Assembly: GCA_002328805.1 (NCBI GenBank)
Contig: DCVX01000010.1
Span: 1-10,594 of the forward strand
Source: Candidatus Dojkabacteria bacterium UBA2177
GTDB taxonomy: Bacteria > Patescibacteriota > Dojkabacteria > SC72
Direction: 5' to 3'
Length of the DNA: 10,594 nt
The number at the start of each line of letters is the position of its first letter. The stretch's first letter is position 1. Made by a program: the position numbers and the translations under genes. The notes under the pieces are model-generated. The model did not search any database. It was given only the letters and a program-made list of their open reading frames with translations, and was not told the origin of the DNA. Positions 1 through 6,814 of the stretch are shown piece by piece.

Positions 1-2
1 AT

Positions 3-80
3 CCTGTCCCAGAATATAAAAATGGAGAAGATTGTATGTGCTCTAATTCTGGAGATGTAGTTTGTAAAGAAGACGAGCTA
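3..80 (+). repeat. First (partial) copy of a CxC...C cysteine motif in the left-edge protein
   Basis: The protein segment reads Y-K-N-G-E-D-C-M-C, then G-D-V-V-C and an acidic tail. Cysteine codons lie at 33-35, 39-41 and 63-65. The copy may extend left of the window. It matches the C-terminal copy at 465-563 in spacing and in the flanking Tyr-x-Asn-Gly and Glu-Leu residues. Confidence 0.5.
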
Positions 81-566
81 AGTATGTCTTATGAGGGTTT
101 TGTTAATGATAATATGGCTTTCACATATAGCTTCAGAAATTATTTAGATAAGGATCAGCCAGATTTGCTGTATGCCGACTTGGTGGATATACAGCATAAT
201 GATGGTTTGTTAAGGGTTGTAATGGAGAGAGAATCATTGTGTGGAAATTTTAACGAAGCTCCAGTTCAGGCAGGTATGTATAAACTTCGGGAAGATGAAA
301 TAGTTCTGACTTCAATAGTTAATAGGGATGAGAGTATTTATAGTAGGGTTTGTTTAATAGGCAACACTTTTGAAATCCAAGATATTAATCTCTCAGATAA
401 ATCTAGGTTCTCTGTGTCGTATCAAAATGATCAAGGGAATATGACAAATTTTAGAATATGTCTGGCAAATGGAAATATCTATTCAAATGGGGATGTGTTT
501 AAAGATTCGCAAAGTAACAATATATGTACCTGTTTGGGACCTGAAGTTGAATGCGAGGAGCTTTAA
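3..566 (+). CDS. Unrecognised, probably exported Cys-motif protein, 5' end missing
   Basis: The reading frame is open from the left edge of the window to a TAA at 564-566, giving 187 visible residues; the beginning of the gene is outside. The first ATG in frame (36) is not a credible start, because it falls inside a Cys-Met-Cys motif (33-41) that continues a pattern begun upstream. That pattern (Tyr-x-Asn-Gly, Asp, Cys-x-Cys, Gly, Val-x-Cys, acidic tail) is repeated at the very C-terminus, where the sequence reads Y-S-N-G-D, then C-T-C, then V-E-C-E-E-L. It resembles short VWC-like or pacifastin-like cysteine modules, which are usually extracellular. Between the two copies lie about 140 polar residues with two more cysteines and no membrane segment. 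No enzyme motif is visible and I do not recognise the family; the function is unknown. The gene converges on mraY with a single base between the stop codons. Confidence 0.7.
   Translation, partial: PVPEYKNGEDCMCSNSGDVVCKEDELSMSYEGFVNDNMAFTYSFRNYLDKDQPDLLYADLVDIQHNDGLLRVVMERESLCGNFNEAPVQAGMYKLREDEIVLTSIVNRDESIYSRVCLIGNTFEIQDINLSDKSRFSVSYQNDQGNMTNFRICLANGNIYSNGDVFKDSQSNNICTCLGPEVECEEL
465..563 (+). repeat. Second copy of the CxC...C cysteine motif, at the C-terminus
   Basis: The segment has Y-S-N-G-D-V-F, a short polar linker, then C-T-C and V-E-C followed by E-E-L at the end of the protein. It is a protein-level repeat; the DNA of the two copies is not notably similar. Placing such a module at the extreme C-terminus suggests the protein is built of cysteine modules around a central domain. 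Confidence 0.5.
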
Positions 567-567
567 T

Positions 568-1596
568 TTAAAAAAGTCCTACATATATTCCTAAAATACA
601 TGTAAATAGCGTGAATAACCAAAATCTCATCACTACTTTGTATTGAGGCCACCCATTTGCTTGGAAGTGGTGATGTATTGGTGCTATCTTGAATACTCTC
701 TTTTTAAAGAATTTCATGCTAATTATTTGTATAGCACTAGAAGCCATGATTAGCCAGGTTATAGAAGACATCAGGAAATAAGGGATGAGATTGTTTGTAA
801 CTAAAGCTACAAAGAACATACTAAAGCCAAGAGGCATAGCCCCAGGCCCACCATTCCAGAATCTGGCAGGGGGGATATTGAAGTAAAGGTCTATAATTTG
901 AACCCCAAGAATTATTGCAAGTATGGGGATGAATTCATATTGCCCTTGTATAGTTAAGAGGAATAGCATTGCGAGATTTATTATGGTGAATATTCCAATC
1001 ATTAAACCATCTGCACCATCTGTTAATTCAGCAGAATATATTGCAAATTGTCCGACTATTGCCGTTAGAACAAGGATTATTGGTGTAATATTAATGGCGA
1101 CTAAATCGAGCAGGTTTATTGAAGTAATCTCTCCCGTTTTGCTTAGTAGATACATGACCCCGATATTTAGCAATATTGAAAAGGTTAATTTTCCCATTCT
1201 CCATTCGAAAGTTTCTTGAAAGGCTTTTACTTTTTCATTGTTTTTAAATCCATTTGTAAATATTGCAACATCTATGAATCCCCAGAAACCAAAAAGAGCA
1301 AAGCCAATTAGAAAGACTTTAACAACAGGAGTCATAGGGACTAGGGCAAGTGTTAATAGTGGAACTAAAATCCATATTAAAATTCCCCCCATATTGGGAG
1401 TTCCATTTGTTAATGTGGAATTCATTATCCTCATGAAGAGGCTGTTGTCACCATCTCCAGCACCAATCTTAGACTTTTTAATCCCACTTACTTGGTTAAA
1501 TTTATAAAGGATTGAAATCATTATTGGGGCAAATATTGCAGAGGCAACTGTTGCTATAAATAGTGTCTCTAAGCTAGTTTTTAGTGTGTCTGCCAT
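568..1596 (-). CDS. mraY: Phospho-MurNAc-pentapeptide translocase (MraY), with altered acidic active-site residues
   Basis: MraY transfers phospho-MurNAc-pentapeptide from UDP to undecaprenyl phosphate in the membrane, making lipid I. The 342-residue protein is close to the family length (about 320-360) and has roughly ten hydrophobic segments. Family landmarks are the N-G-T-P-N-M-G-G loop (64-71), T-D-G-A-D-G-L (192-198), F-N-x-x-P-A (239-244) and the P-I-H-H-H motif (307-310) followed by N-G-W-P and a conserved R-F-W. Two expected catalytic residues are missing. The usual Asp-Asp pair is D109-V110, and the Mg-binding Asp of the F-M-G-D-x-G motif aligns without gaps to Gly250. No frameshift or stop is visible, so this looks like a real variant rather than decay. 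It is the last gene of the mraZ operon, 41 bp after ftsI. A diverged relative of the same transferase superfamily with a different substrate is possible, but the operon position argues for MraY. Confidence 0.9.
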   Translation of the reverse strand: MADTLKTSLETLFIATVASAIFAPIMISILYKFNQVSGIKKSKIGAGDGDNSLFMRIMNSTLTNGTPNMGGILIWILVPLLTLALVPMTPVVKVFLIGFALFGFWGFIDVAIFTNGFKNNEKVKAFQETFEWRMGKLTFSILLNIGVMYLLSKTGEITSINLLDLVAINITPIILVLTAIVGQFAIYSAELTDGADGLMIGIFTIINLAMLFLLTIQGQYEFIPILAIILGVQIIDLYFNIPPARFWNGGPGAMPLGFSMFFVALVTNNLIPYFLMSSITWLIMASSAIQIISMKFFKKRVFKIAPIHHHFQANGWPQYKVVMRFWLFTLFTCILGIYVGLF

Positions 1597-1637
1597 TTTT
1601 GTAGAGATAAGTATAAATATAAAGTATATGTATTATC

Positions 1638-3476
1638 TCAATTAATCTTCTTAATTTCTAGGTCATCTGCGATAGATAGAAAAATGTCTCTCCATACAGG
1701 AACGGTTGTCAAACTTGAAAAGGCAGCTGTTTTTGGTTCTTCTAGTTTAACAAGCATAATCATTTTGGGGTCATTTGAAGGTGCGAAACCAATAACTGTG
1801 TCGTTAGTAAGAATTTCATGGTAGCCAGCGCCTCCCTTGATTGCTATTTGCGCAGTTCCAGTTTTAGCCGCTAGGTCATATTCTAAGAGGGGGGCTCCTA
1901 ATGCTGAAAGGGAATTATTCTTAACTGCTTTGACTAATGCTTTCGTTATTATGTCTGCAGTTTCTTTGGATATTGGTTCTGCAATGATTTGAGGGGAGAT
2001 ATTAATAACCTCTTTCTCATCACTAATCTGGGAGATTATATATGGTCTCATTCTTACTCCATCGTTAGCTATTGTGCTAAATGCTGAAATGAGCTGTAAG
2101 GGTGTTGCAGATATTGCTCCTTGTCCGTATGAGGCAGTAACTGTGTCCAATTTGGTCCAGGTTTCTTTTGATTTAAGGTAACTTGTGCTCTCTTCCTGTA
2201 GTCCAACTCCAATAAATTCTCCAATCCCAAAGTCTTTGAGGGATGAATAGAATTCGTTGAACTCCAGATCTAGTGCTACGCGTGCTGCACAGGGGTTGTT
2301 TGAAGTTCTAAATATCCCAGATATATCTAGTTTTCCTGCGGGTAATCTGTTCCAGGTATATACGCGCTCCCCTTTTAGGTCTGCATAACCAGTTGCTTCG
2401 TAAAGGTCTAAGTAACCGGTTGTATCATTACATATGTGATTTTTGTCAATAACGCCGTTCTCGATTGCGATTGCTACTGTAATTGGTTTTTGTACAGAAC
2501 CATACTCGTAAACATCTGCCACGGCTCTGTTTCTTAATATCCAAGGCTCTGAAGTTCTCCAGTATTCATTAGGATCGTATGTTGGGTAATTTGCCATAGC
2601 AAGGATGGCTCCCGTCTTGGGATCCATTATTATTGCAGACCCACTCTTTGCCCTGTTCTCTCTTACTCCCTTCTCTAGCTCCTCCTCTACTTTCGCTTGT
2701 AGATTTGGGACTATTGTTAGTTTAAAATCCTTACCATCTCTAGGCAATATTGGCTCGTATTCTGCTGTAAGAATTACATTCCCAGAAGAGTCTTTCTCTT
2801 CATAAGAATAACCCTCTCTGCCAGTTATGTCGCCATAGTAATATCCTTGGATACCATATTGTCCAACGGGGTCACCAAACTCATTTTGTCCAATAAAACC
2901 TAACAGATGTGCAGCTAATTCATTATTAGGATAAACTCTTTTCTCCTCATTTTCAAAATAAAGACCGAATCCCTGTTTGCCAGGTCCAAAAATCTCAGCC
3001 TGCTCCAAGGCTTTCTTCTTCTCTGTCGGGATTCCTTTCGCAATTGAGGTATAAACAAAATCTTCTGTTAATTTAGAATCTATATTTTCTTTTTCTACAC
3101 CTAAAATGGAAGAGACTTCACTTACAAACAAATCACGATTTTCAAAAAAGAGGGCTCTTTCATTCTCGTCTTGACTTAGGGATGCATAGACATTCCATGC
3201 AGGTTCATCTACTGCCAGAACTGTATTATCTGCTGCGGTAATAACTCCTCGAGGGGCTACTTGGATTCTGTTTGTTCCGTATTGTCCTTGTGCCAAGTTC
3301 TTGAAGTCTTCAGCAAATAGGACTTGCCATCTAAAAACTTGAAATATAACAATGAAAGCTAGGAAGGTGATTACATAACCTACAATAGTAATGTTTAAAT
3401 CTCCGGAGTTTTTACTTTTCCTTGAAGATTTGCTTCTTTTTCCTTGTGTGGAATAAAGATGATTAAGGCTAGACAT
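1638..3476 (-). CDS. ftsI: Class B penicillin-binding protein, septal transpeptidase (FtsI/PBP3)
   Basis: This enzyme crosslinks septal peptidoglycan as the partner of FtsW. The 612-residue protein has a basic cytoplasmic tail (1-27), one membrane anchor (about 29-49), a PBP dimerisation domain with P-R-G-V-I (75-79) and a Y-P...H-L-L-G-F-I-G segment (182-196), then a C-terminal transpeptidase domain. All three catalytic motifs are present: S327-V-Q-K330 with the nucleophilic serine, S392-N-N394, and K538-T-G-T-A. There is no PASTA tail. The start overlaps the ftsL-like stop by one base (TAATG), which suggests coupled translation, and this start gives the expected short tail before the anchor. 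It ends in TGA. The dcw position favours FtsI over the elongation enzyme PBP2/MrdA; sequence alone would not fully separate them. Confidence 0.95.
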   Translation of the reverse strand: MSSLNHLYSTQGKRSKSSRKSKNSGDLNITIVGYVITFLAFIVIFQVFRWQVLFAEDFKNLAQGQYGTNRIQVAPRGVITAADNTVLAVDEPAWNVYASLSQDENERALFFENRDLFVSEVSSILGVEKENIDSKLTEDFVYTSIAKGIPTEKKKALEQAEIFGPGKQGFGLYFENEEKRVYPNNELAAHLLGFIGQNEFGDPVGQYGIQGYYYGDITGREGYSYEEKDSSGNVILTAEYEPILPRDGKDFKLTIVPNLQAKVEEELEKGVRENRAKSGSAIIMDPKTGAILAMANYPTYDPNEYWRTSEPWILRNRAVADVYEYGSVQKPITVAIAIENGVIDKNHICNDTTGYLDLYEATGYADLKGERVYTWNRLPAGKLDISGIFRTSNNPCAARVALDLEFNEFYSSLKDFGIGEFIGVGLQEESTSYLKSKETWTKLDTVTASYGQGAISATPLQLISAFSTIANDGVRMRPYIISQISDEKEVINISPQIIAEPISKETADIITKALVKAVKNNSLSALGAPLLEYDLAAKTGTAQIAIKGGAGYHEILTNDTVIGFAPSNDPKMIMLVKLEEPKTAAFSSLTTVPVWRDIFLSIADDLEIKKIN

Positions 3477-3790
3477 TATGGTCTTTCAGCTATAACATTT
3501 GAATCTTCAATGTATATTATAACTCTTTCAGAATCTGAGGATATGTCTAATTTTTTATTTGCAAGTTGTCTTATAACCATTATGGAATTTGCTTTTGCTA
3601 TTTCCTCTTCCATTGATCGGTTTTCTTCCACTAAGTAGTTTTTCTCACTGTTTAGACTTTCTAATTCTAGTCCCAATGGTGTAAGAATTGAGTTGATAAT
3701 CAGTTGTGAGATGGTGAATACAAACAAAGCTATAAGAAATACCATTATTGGTAGATCTCTGGTTTTTGAGTTTTGTGTGCGTGTATTCAT
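3476..3790 (-). CDS. ftsL: FtsL-like septal membrane protein
   Basis: This is a 104-residue bitopic membrane protein with a short charged N-terminus, one membrane segment (about 13-35) and a heptad-like, Glu- and Leu-rich coiled coil (about 41-68). A conserved-looking I-R-Q-L-A-N-K-K-L segment (73-81) follows, comparable to the I-x-x-x-A-x-x-x-L stretch of FtsL and DivIC. These proteins bridge FtsQ/DivIB to the FtsW-FtsI synthase and help activate it. Direct sequence identity in this family is very low, so the name rests on architecture and on position: it lies exactly between rsmH and ftsI, as ftsL does in the classical cluster. The upstream gap is 25 bp and the downstream overlap with ftsI is one base. 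A DivIC/FtsB-type protein is the main alternative. Confidence 0.8.
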   Translation of the reverse strand: MNTRTQNSKTRDLPIMVFLIALFVFTISQLIINSILTPLGLELESLNSEKNYLVEENRSMEEEIAKANSIMVIRQLANKKLDISSDSERVIIYIEDSNVIAERP

Positions 3791-3815
3791 TTTTCTAGAG
3801 TTCTAATATAATAAT

Positions 3816-4709
3816 TTAGTTTTTCTTTGTTTTTATTAGTGTTCTTAACTTGGCGGAAGCGGATCTAGGGTTGTGCTTTTTTTCGTCATCGGTTGGGGCA
3901 ATTTGACTTTTAAAAAGCATCTCCCCTTCTCCGCTTCCCTGTTTTTCTAAAAAGTAGTTCTTTACTATTCGATCTTCCAGGGAATGGAAGGATATTACGG
4001 ATATTCTTCCTCCTTCTTGTAAGATCTCAAACGAATTGTCTAACCCAATTTCTAGATTATTAAGCTCATCATTTACCACGATTCGCAGAGCCTGAAAGAC
4101 TCTGCGAGAAGGGTTCTTATTTGAGTTAACCGGTACGACTTTGTAAACAAGTCGTGTGAGATCTCCCACAGTTTTGATATCAGAAATATTTTCTTTTATT
4201 TCTCTGGCTATTGGCTTGGAATATCTTTCCTCCCCATATGTCCAAAACAGATACGCAAGTTCCTTCTCTGGAAGTGCTTTAAGTAAATCTGAAGCTGTAA
4301 CACCTAGAGTTTCATCCATTCTCATATCGAGGGGTTCGTCTGATTCATTGTAACTGAATCCTCTCTGGTGAGATTCTTCTAGTTGTCTGGAAGATAATCC
4401 TAAGTCCATTAGTATGCCTAGTGGTTTTCTGTTGATTTCTTTGGTAAGTTCTTTGATATTCTTGAAATTTCCTCTTTTGACAATCCAGTTTTCTTGTTCT
4501 ACTTCCTCTTGGTAGTACTCTTTGACAAAGTCGATAGCGTGTTGATCATGATCAATACTCAGTAAGAGCCCTTCTGGAGAGAGTTTCTTCAGTATCTCTA
4601 TACTGTGTCCACCATCACCTAGTGTGCAATCTATGTAGAAACCATCAGGCTGGATATTTAGGGAGTCTATACTCTCTTTTAGTAATACTGGAGTATGTAT
4701 CTTATCCAT
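3816..4709 (-). CDS. rsmH: 16S rRNA (cytosine-1402-N4)-methyltransferase RsmH (MraW)
   Basis: RsmH methylates N4 of C1402 in 16S rRNA at the ribosomal P site, using S-adenosylmethionine. The 297-residue protein is slightly under the usual 300-315. The SAM-binding loop is D-C-T-L-G-D-G-G-H-S (27-36). Family motifs follow in order: M-D-L-G-L-S-S (101-107), R-G-F-S-Y (116-120), P-L-D-M-R-M-D (126-132), Y-G-E-E-R (158-162), F-Q-A-L-R-I-V-V-N-D-E-L (205-216), S-F-H-S-L-E-D-R (240-247) and N-P-R-S-A-S-A-K-L-R (280-289). All catalytic-core motifs seem intact. The start overlaps the end of mraZ by 8 bp, the standard dcw arrangement, so it is probably translationally coupled to it and controlled from the mraZ promoter. 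Confidence 0.97.
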   Translation of the reverse strand: MDKIHTPVLLKESIDSLNIQPDGFYIDCTLGDGGHSIEILKKLSPEGLLLSIDHDQHAIDFVKEYYQEEVEQENWIVKRGNFKNIKELTKEINRKPLGILMDLGLSSRQLEESHQRGFSYNESDEPLDMRMDETLGVTASDLLKALPEKELAYLFWTYGEERYSKPIAREIKENISDIKTVGDLTRLVYKVVPVNSNKNPSRRVFQALRIVVNDELNNLEIGLDNSFEILQEGGRISVISFHSLEDRIVKNYFLEKQGSGEGEMLFKSQIAPTDDEKKHNPRSASAKLRTLIKTKKN

Positions 4710-5145
4710 TCTCTTCGCTTTTCATCTTACTTATCTCTTGTGCTATCTCTTCTCCATGCTCCTGAAGGTATTTCAATCGCTCTTCCCACTTTTTCTTGTC
4801 CCATACCTCTACCCAGTTTACAAGTCCAATGAATACAACCTCCTCTTTTAGTTCTGCATGTTCTAGTAATGACTGGGGGATTACGAATCTTCCCTGTTTA
4901 TCAAGTTCTATCTCTTTTGCACCTCCAACAAGAAACCTACTTGTATCTCTGATATCTTTATTTATAAAAGAGCCATTCATTACTTCCTTTGCTACTTCTT
5001 TCCATAATTCTTTGTTAACTATTATTAATGCCTGTTCGTAGCCTCTTGTTAGTATCAGGTTATCACCTAATACCTCTCTAAATTTTTTTGGAAGTGATAC
5101 TCTTTTCTTTTTTCCTAGTGTACTTTTGTATTCTCCTATTAACAT
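4702..5145 (-). CDS. mraZ: Transcriptional regulator MraZ
   Basis: MraZ is a ring-forming DNA-binding protein that regulates the dcw operon it heads. The 147-residue sequence has two SpoVT-AbrB half-domains. The first spans about 3-50 with G-E-Y-K-S-T-L near the N-terminus and a K-K-K-R-V-S-L-P turn (12-19). The second spans about 76-118 with L-D-K-Q-G-R-F-V-I-P (81-90) and ends in W-V-E-V-W-D. The D-T-S-R-F-L-V-G-G-A segment (67-76) matches the conserved linker. The M-L-I-G-E-Y start agrees with the family N-terminus, so the ATG is secure although no Shine-Dalgarno sequence precedes it. In the first domain the usual D-x-K-G-R turn is replaced by G-K-K-K-R. Three GTGG boxes 10 bp apart lie 23-46 bp upstream, fitting autoregulation. 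Confidence 0.97.
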   Translation of the reverse strand: MLIGEYKSTLGKKKRVSLPKKFREVLGDNLILTRGYEQALIIVNKELWKEVAKEVMNGSFINKDIRDTSRFLVGGAKEIELDKQGRFVIPQSLLEHAELKEEVVFIGLVNWVEVWDKKKWEERLKYLQEHGEEIAQEISKMKSEENG

Positions 5146-5167
5146 GTTTTTACTATATCATCTTTCA

Positions 5168-5191
5168 CCACCTTTTACCACTTCATGCCAC
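5168..5191 (-). promoter_or_regulatory. Probable MraZ operator: three GTGG boxes with 10-bp period
   Basis: On the minus strand GTGG occurs three times, at 5191-5188, 5181-5178 and 5171-5168, each exactly 10 bp (one helical turn) from the next. The extended boxes are purine-purine-GTGG in two cases and T-A-GTGG in the first. From published work, MraZ binds short direct G-rich repeats with this period upstream of mraZ (TGGG-type in E. coli, AAAGTG-type in Mollicutes). The predicted transcription start for the promoter at 5193-5221 falls inside this array, so bound MraZ should block initiation. The assignment rests on spacing, position and the adjacent mraZ gene. Confidence 0.85.
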
Positions 5192-5192
5192 T

Positions 5193-5221
5193 AATTTAAC
5201 ATTGAGGGGTATCTAGGTCAA
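5193..5221 (-). promoter_or_regulatory. Candidate sigma-70-type promoter of the mraZ operon
   Basis: On the minus strand there is a -35 box TTGACC (5221-5216), a 17-bp spacer and a -10 box TAAATT (5198-5193). These match the consensus at 5 of 6 and 4 of 6 positions. Transcription would start near 5186, about 40 bases before the mraZ ATG and inside the GTGG array. It is the best-spaced candidate reading towards mraZ in this intergenic region. Confidence 0.65.
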
Positions 5222-5270
5222 GTAAATACAACTACAGGCTTAAATATAATTCTCTAGGCTATTATATTTT

Positions 5271-5283
5271 GTTGTTAAACAAC
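5271..5283. promoter_or_regulatory. 13-bp perfect palindrome GTTGTT-A-AACAAC, possible operator
   Basis: Six bases are perfectly inverted around one central base. On the minus strand it sits four bases upstream of a TATAAT hexamer (5266-5261), where the spacer of a second promoter would be; the matching -35 region is poor. On the plus strand it is about 50 bp upstream of the murF -35 box. It could bind a dimeric regulator acting on either operon. No such regulator is identified here and chance is possible in DNA this AT-rich. Confidence 0.35.
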
Positions 5284-5335
5284 GAAAACAGTAATTTAGG
5301 TCTCCTCCCACTACTAGAGCCGATAGGAAAACTTA

Positions 5336-5364
5336 TTGCAAACATTTCAAATAACTACTATATT
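5336..5364 (+). promoter_or_regulatory. Candidate sigma-70-type promoter of murF
   Basis: A -35 box TTGCAA (5336-5341), a 17-bp spacer and a -10 box TATATT (5359-5364) match the consensus at 4 of 6 and 5 of 6 positions. Transcription would begin near 5371, leaving a leader of about 43 A-rich bases with no clear Shine-Dalgarno sequence before the ATG at 5414. Confidence 0.6.
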
Positions 5365-5413
5365 AAGAAAGGGTTAATGTAGATTAAAAATAGATAAATT
5401 AACAAAATAAGTT

Positions 5414-6799
5414 ATGAAGGTAGAGTTAAAAGAGATACAAAAAAGATTTCCAGAATTTGATATCCGTAATTACAGGGAAGATGTTTATTTCACTGGTTTT
5501 AGTCACGATTCGAGAACTATAAAAAAGGGAGAACTATTTATTCCTATTGTGGGGGAGAATTTTGATGGCCATGAATTTATATTAGAAGCATTCGAAAAGG
5601 GTGCGTCAGTTGTACTTTGTGAGAAGGGCAAATATGATGCTGATAGTATGAATGTTAATGAGCCAATTATATTGGTTGATAGCATAGAAGAAGGTTTAAT
5701 GAAGGTTCTTAATTTCTCCATATCTCACATAACAGCTCCAGTAGTTGCTATTACTGGTAGCACAGGGAAAACTACAACAAAGCAAATGTTAGTAACAATT
5801 CTTAAGCAACAAAAGAAAGTTTTATACGGACAGAAATCTAATACCGTATGGGGAAATGCTGTTATATTAAGCCAATATGATGATCATGAGGTGGTTGTAT
5901 TGGAATGCGGTATGGATAGAAGCGGAGAGATTGCATGGCATGTAAATGCCATAGATCCTGACCTAGGAATCCTGTTAAATATTGGACATGTCCATGCCGA
6001 GAAAGTAGGAACAATAGAGGATATTTATAAAGAGAAAAAAGATCTAGCAGATTATATGGAAAGAACTGGGAAGCCATTGGTACTCAATGTAGATGATGAT
6101 AGGTTGGCAAGGATAGAGAAAGATTACAATAAAGATTCTGAACTTATAACTTTTGGAACAAGAGAAAATGTAGATTACCAAATTGTAGATCCTCAGGTAG
6201 ACAGTTTTGGAACTCATTTTTCCTTCAAATATTATGACAATGAAATGAATGTAAAACTCAAAGTTTTTGGCGAAGGTTATGTATACAATGCTATGGCTGC
6301 AATCATTGCAGCAAATAGATTAGGAGTTCCCATAGATACCTGTATTAAAGGTGTAGAATTATTTGAAAATAGTGAAGGGAGATTTGAGACCTTGGAATAC
6401 AAAAATAACACGATAATTGTTAATGATGCATATAATGCTAATCCAACATCTATGGATATGTCTCTAAAGACTTTTGACCGTCTTTATGGTAGTGCCGATT
6501 TCTACAAGATAGCGATTTTAGGAGACATGAGGGAATTGGGAGAAGTATCTGTGGGAAAACATAAAGAATTGGGAGAGAAAGTTCAAAATTATGATTTTGA
6601 TGAGGTCTATTATGTTGGAGAGATGTTTGAACATTTTGGTATTGGAGAAAGATTAGAATCAGCAGATGAAGTCGCTGCAATGCTTAATTTAAGACTGGAA
6701 ACATTAAAGAATAGAAAGGTGGTAATTCTTCTAAAGGCAAGTAATAGTCTGGGTTTGTACTTAGTGCCAGATTTCTTAAAGAAACTAGGTAGTGTATAG
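5414..6799 (+). CDS. murF: UDP-MurNAc-tripeptide--D-Ala-D-Ala ligase (MurF)
   Basis: MurF is the cytoplasmic ATP-dependent ligase that adds D-Ala-D-Ala to complete the UDP-MurNAc-pentapeptide. The 461-residue protein is of normal length and has the three Mur-ligase domains. The N-terminal UDP-binding domain has H-D-S-R (31-34), G-E-L-F (39-42) and D-G-H-E-F (51-55). The central ATPase has G-S-T-G-K-T-T-T (115-122), E-C-G-M (164-167), N-I-G-H-V-H (189-194) and a K-K-D-L segment in which K208 aligns with the carbamylated lysine. The C-terminal domain has N-D-A-Y-N-A-N-P-T-S-M (337-347) and L-G-D-M-R-E-L-G-E (369-377). The motif after the N-terminal domain and D-A-Y-N-A-N-P favour MurF over MurE. 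An in-frame stop (5408-5410) just upstream fixes the start. It is the only dcw gene in the window on the plus strand, divergent from mraZ and convergent with murA. Confidence 0.95.
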   Translation: MKVELKEIQKRFPEFDIRNYREDVYFTGFSHDSRTIKKGELFIPIVGENFDGHEFILEAFEKGASVVLCEKGKYDADSMNVNEPIILVDSIEEGLMKVLNFSISHITAPVVAITGSTGKTTTKQMLVTILKQQKKVLYGQKSNTVWGNAVILSQYDDHEVVVLECGMDRSGEIAWHVNAIDPDLGILLNIGHVHAEKVGTIEDIYKEKKDLADYMERTGKPLVLNVDDDRLARIEKDYNKDSELITFGTRENVDYQIVDPQVDSFGTHFSFKYYDNEMNVKLKVFGEGYVYNAMAAIIAANRLGVPIDTCIKGVELFENSEGRFETLEYKNNTIIVNDAYNANPTSMDMSLKTFDRLYGSADFYKIAILGDMRELGEVSVGKHKELGEKVQNYDFDEVYYVGEMFEHFGIGERLESADEVAAMLNLRLETLKNRKVVILLKASNSLGLYLVPDFLKKLGSV

Positions 6800-6814
6800 T
6801 TTTGAATTTCCTTA

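Larger units (their letters stand above)
5146..5413. other. Divergent control region between mraZ and murF (268 bp)
   Basis: This is the largest gap in the window. Going right from mraZ it contains an AT-rich leader, the three GTGG boxes, the mraZ promoter, an AT-rich stretch with TATAAT-like hexamers on both strands (plus strand 5245-5250, minus strand 5266-5261), a 13-bp palindrome (5271-5283), a pyrimidine-rich tract around 5299-5312, the murF promoter and an A-rich leader. I see no convincing small coding sequence, tRNA or structured RNA in it. Confidence 0.7.

Noticed and set aside
36..38. ATG at 36 as the start of the left-edge gene
   Set aside because: The frame is open upstream to the window edge and this methionine lies between the two cysteines of a Cys-x-Cys motif that is repeated at the C-terminus, so the true start is outside the window.
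556..580. Imperfect hairpin (AGGA-G-CTTT with AAAGTCCT) across the convergent stops as a terminator
   Set aside because: The stem has a bulged base and there is no T-run after it on either strand, so it does not meet the pattern of an intrinsic terminator.
1240..1290. Sequencing error or frameshift in mraY explaining the missing aspartate
   Set aside because: The reading frame runs unbroken through conserved motifs on both sides, and the second missing aspartate is an independent substitution far away, so a single error cannot explain both.
923..1507. Plus-strand open frames of 98 and 89 codons opposite mraY
   Set aside because: They mirror a strongly supported membrane protein gene, show no family motif and have no promoter or start context; they are antisense shadows. 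The same holds for the other frames opposite ftsI, rsmH, mraZ, murF, murA, murG and ftsW.
1638..1640. TGA at the end of ftsI as possible recoding (UGA read as glycine in some small-genome bacteria)
   Set aside because: The protein has normal length and a complete C-terminus at this point, and no TGA occurs inside any of the conserved reading frames, so standard termination is the simplest reading.
5245..5250. Plus-strand TATAAT as a second murF promoter
   Set aside because: No -35-like box lies 16-18 bp upstream, and a better-spaced promoter exists at 5336-5364.
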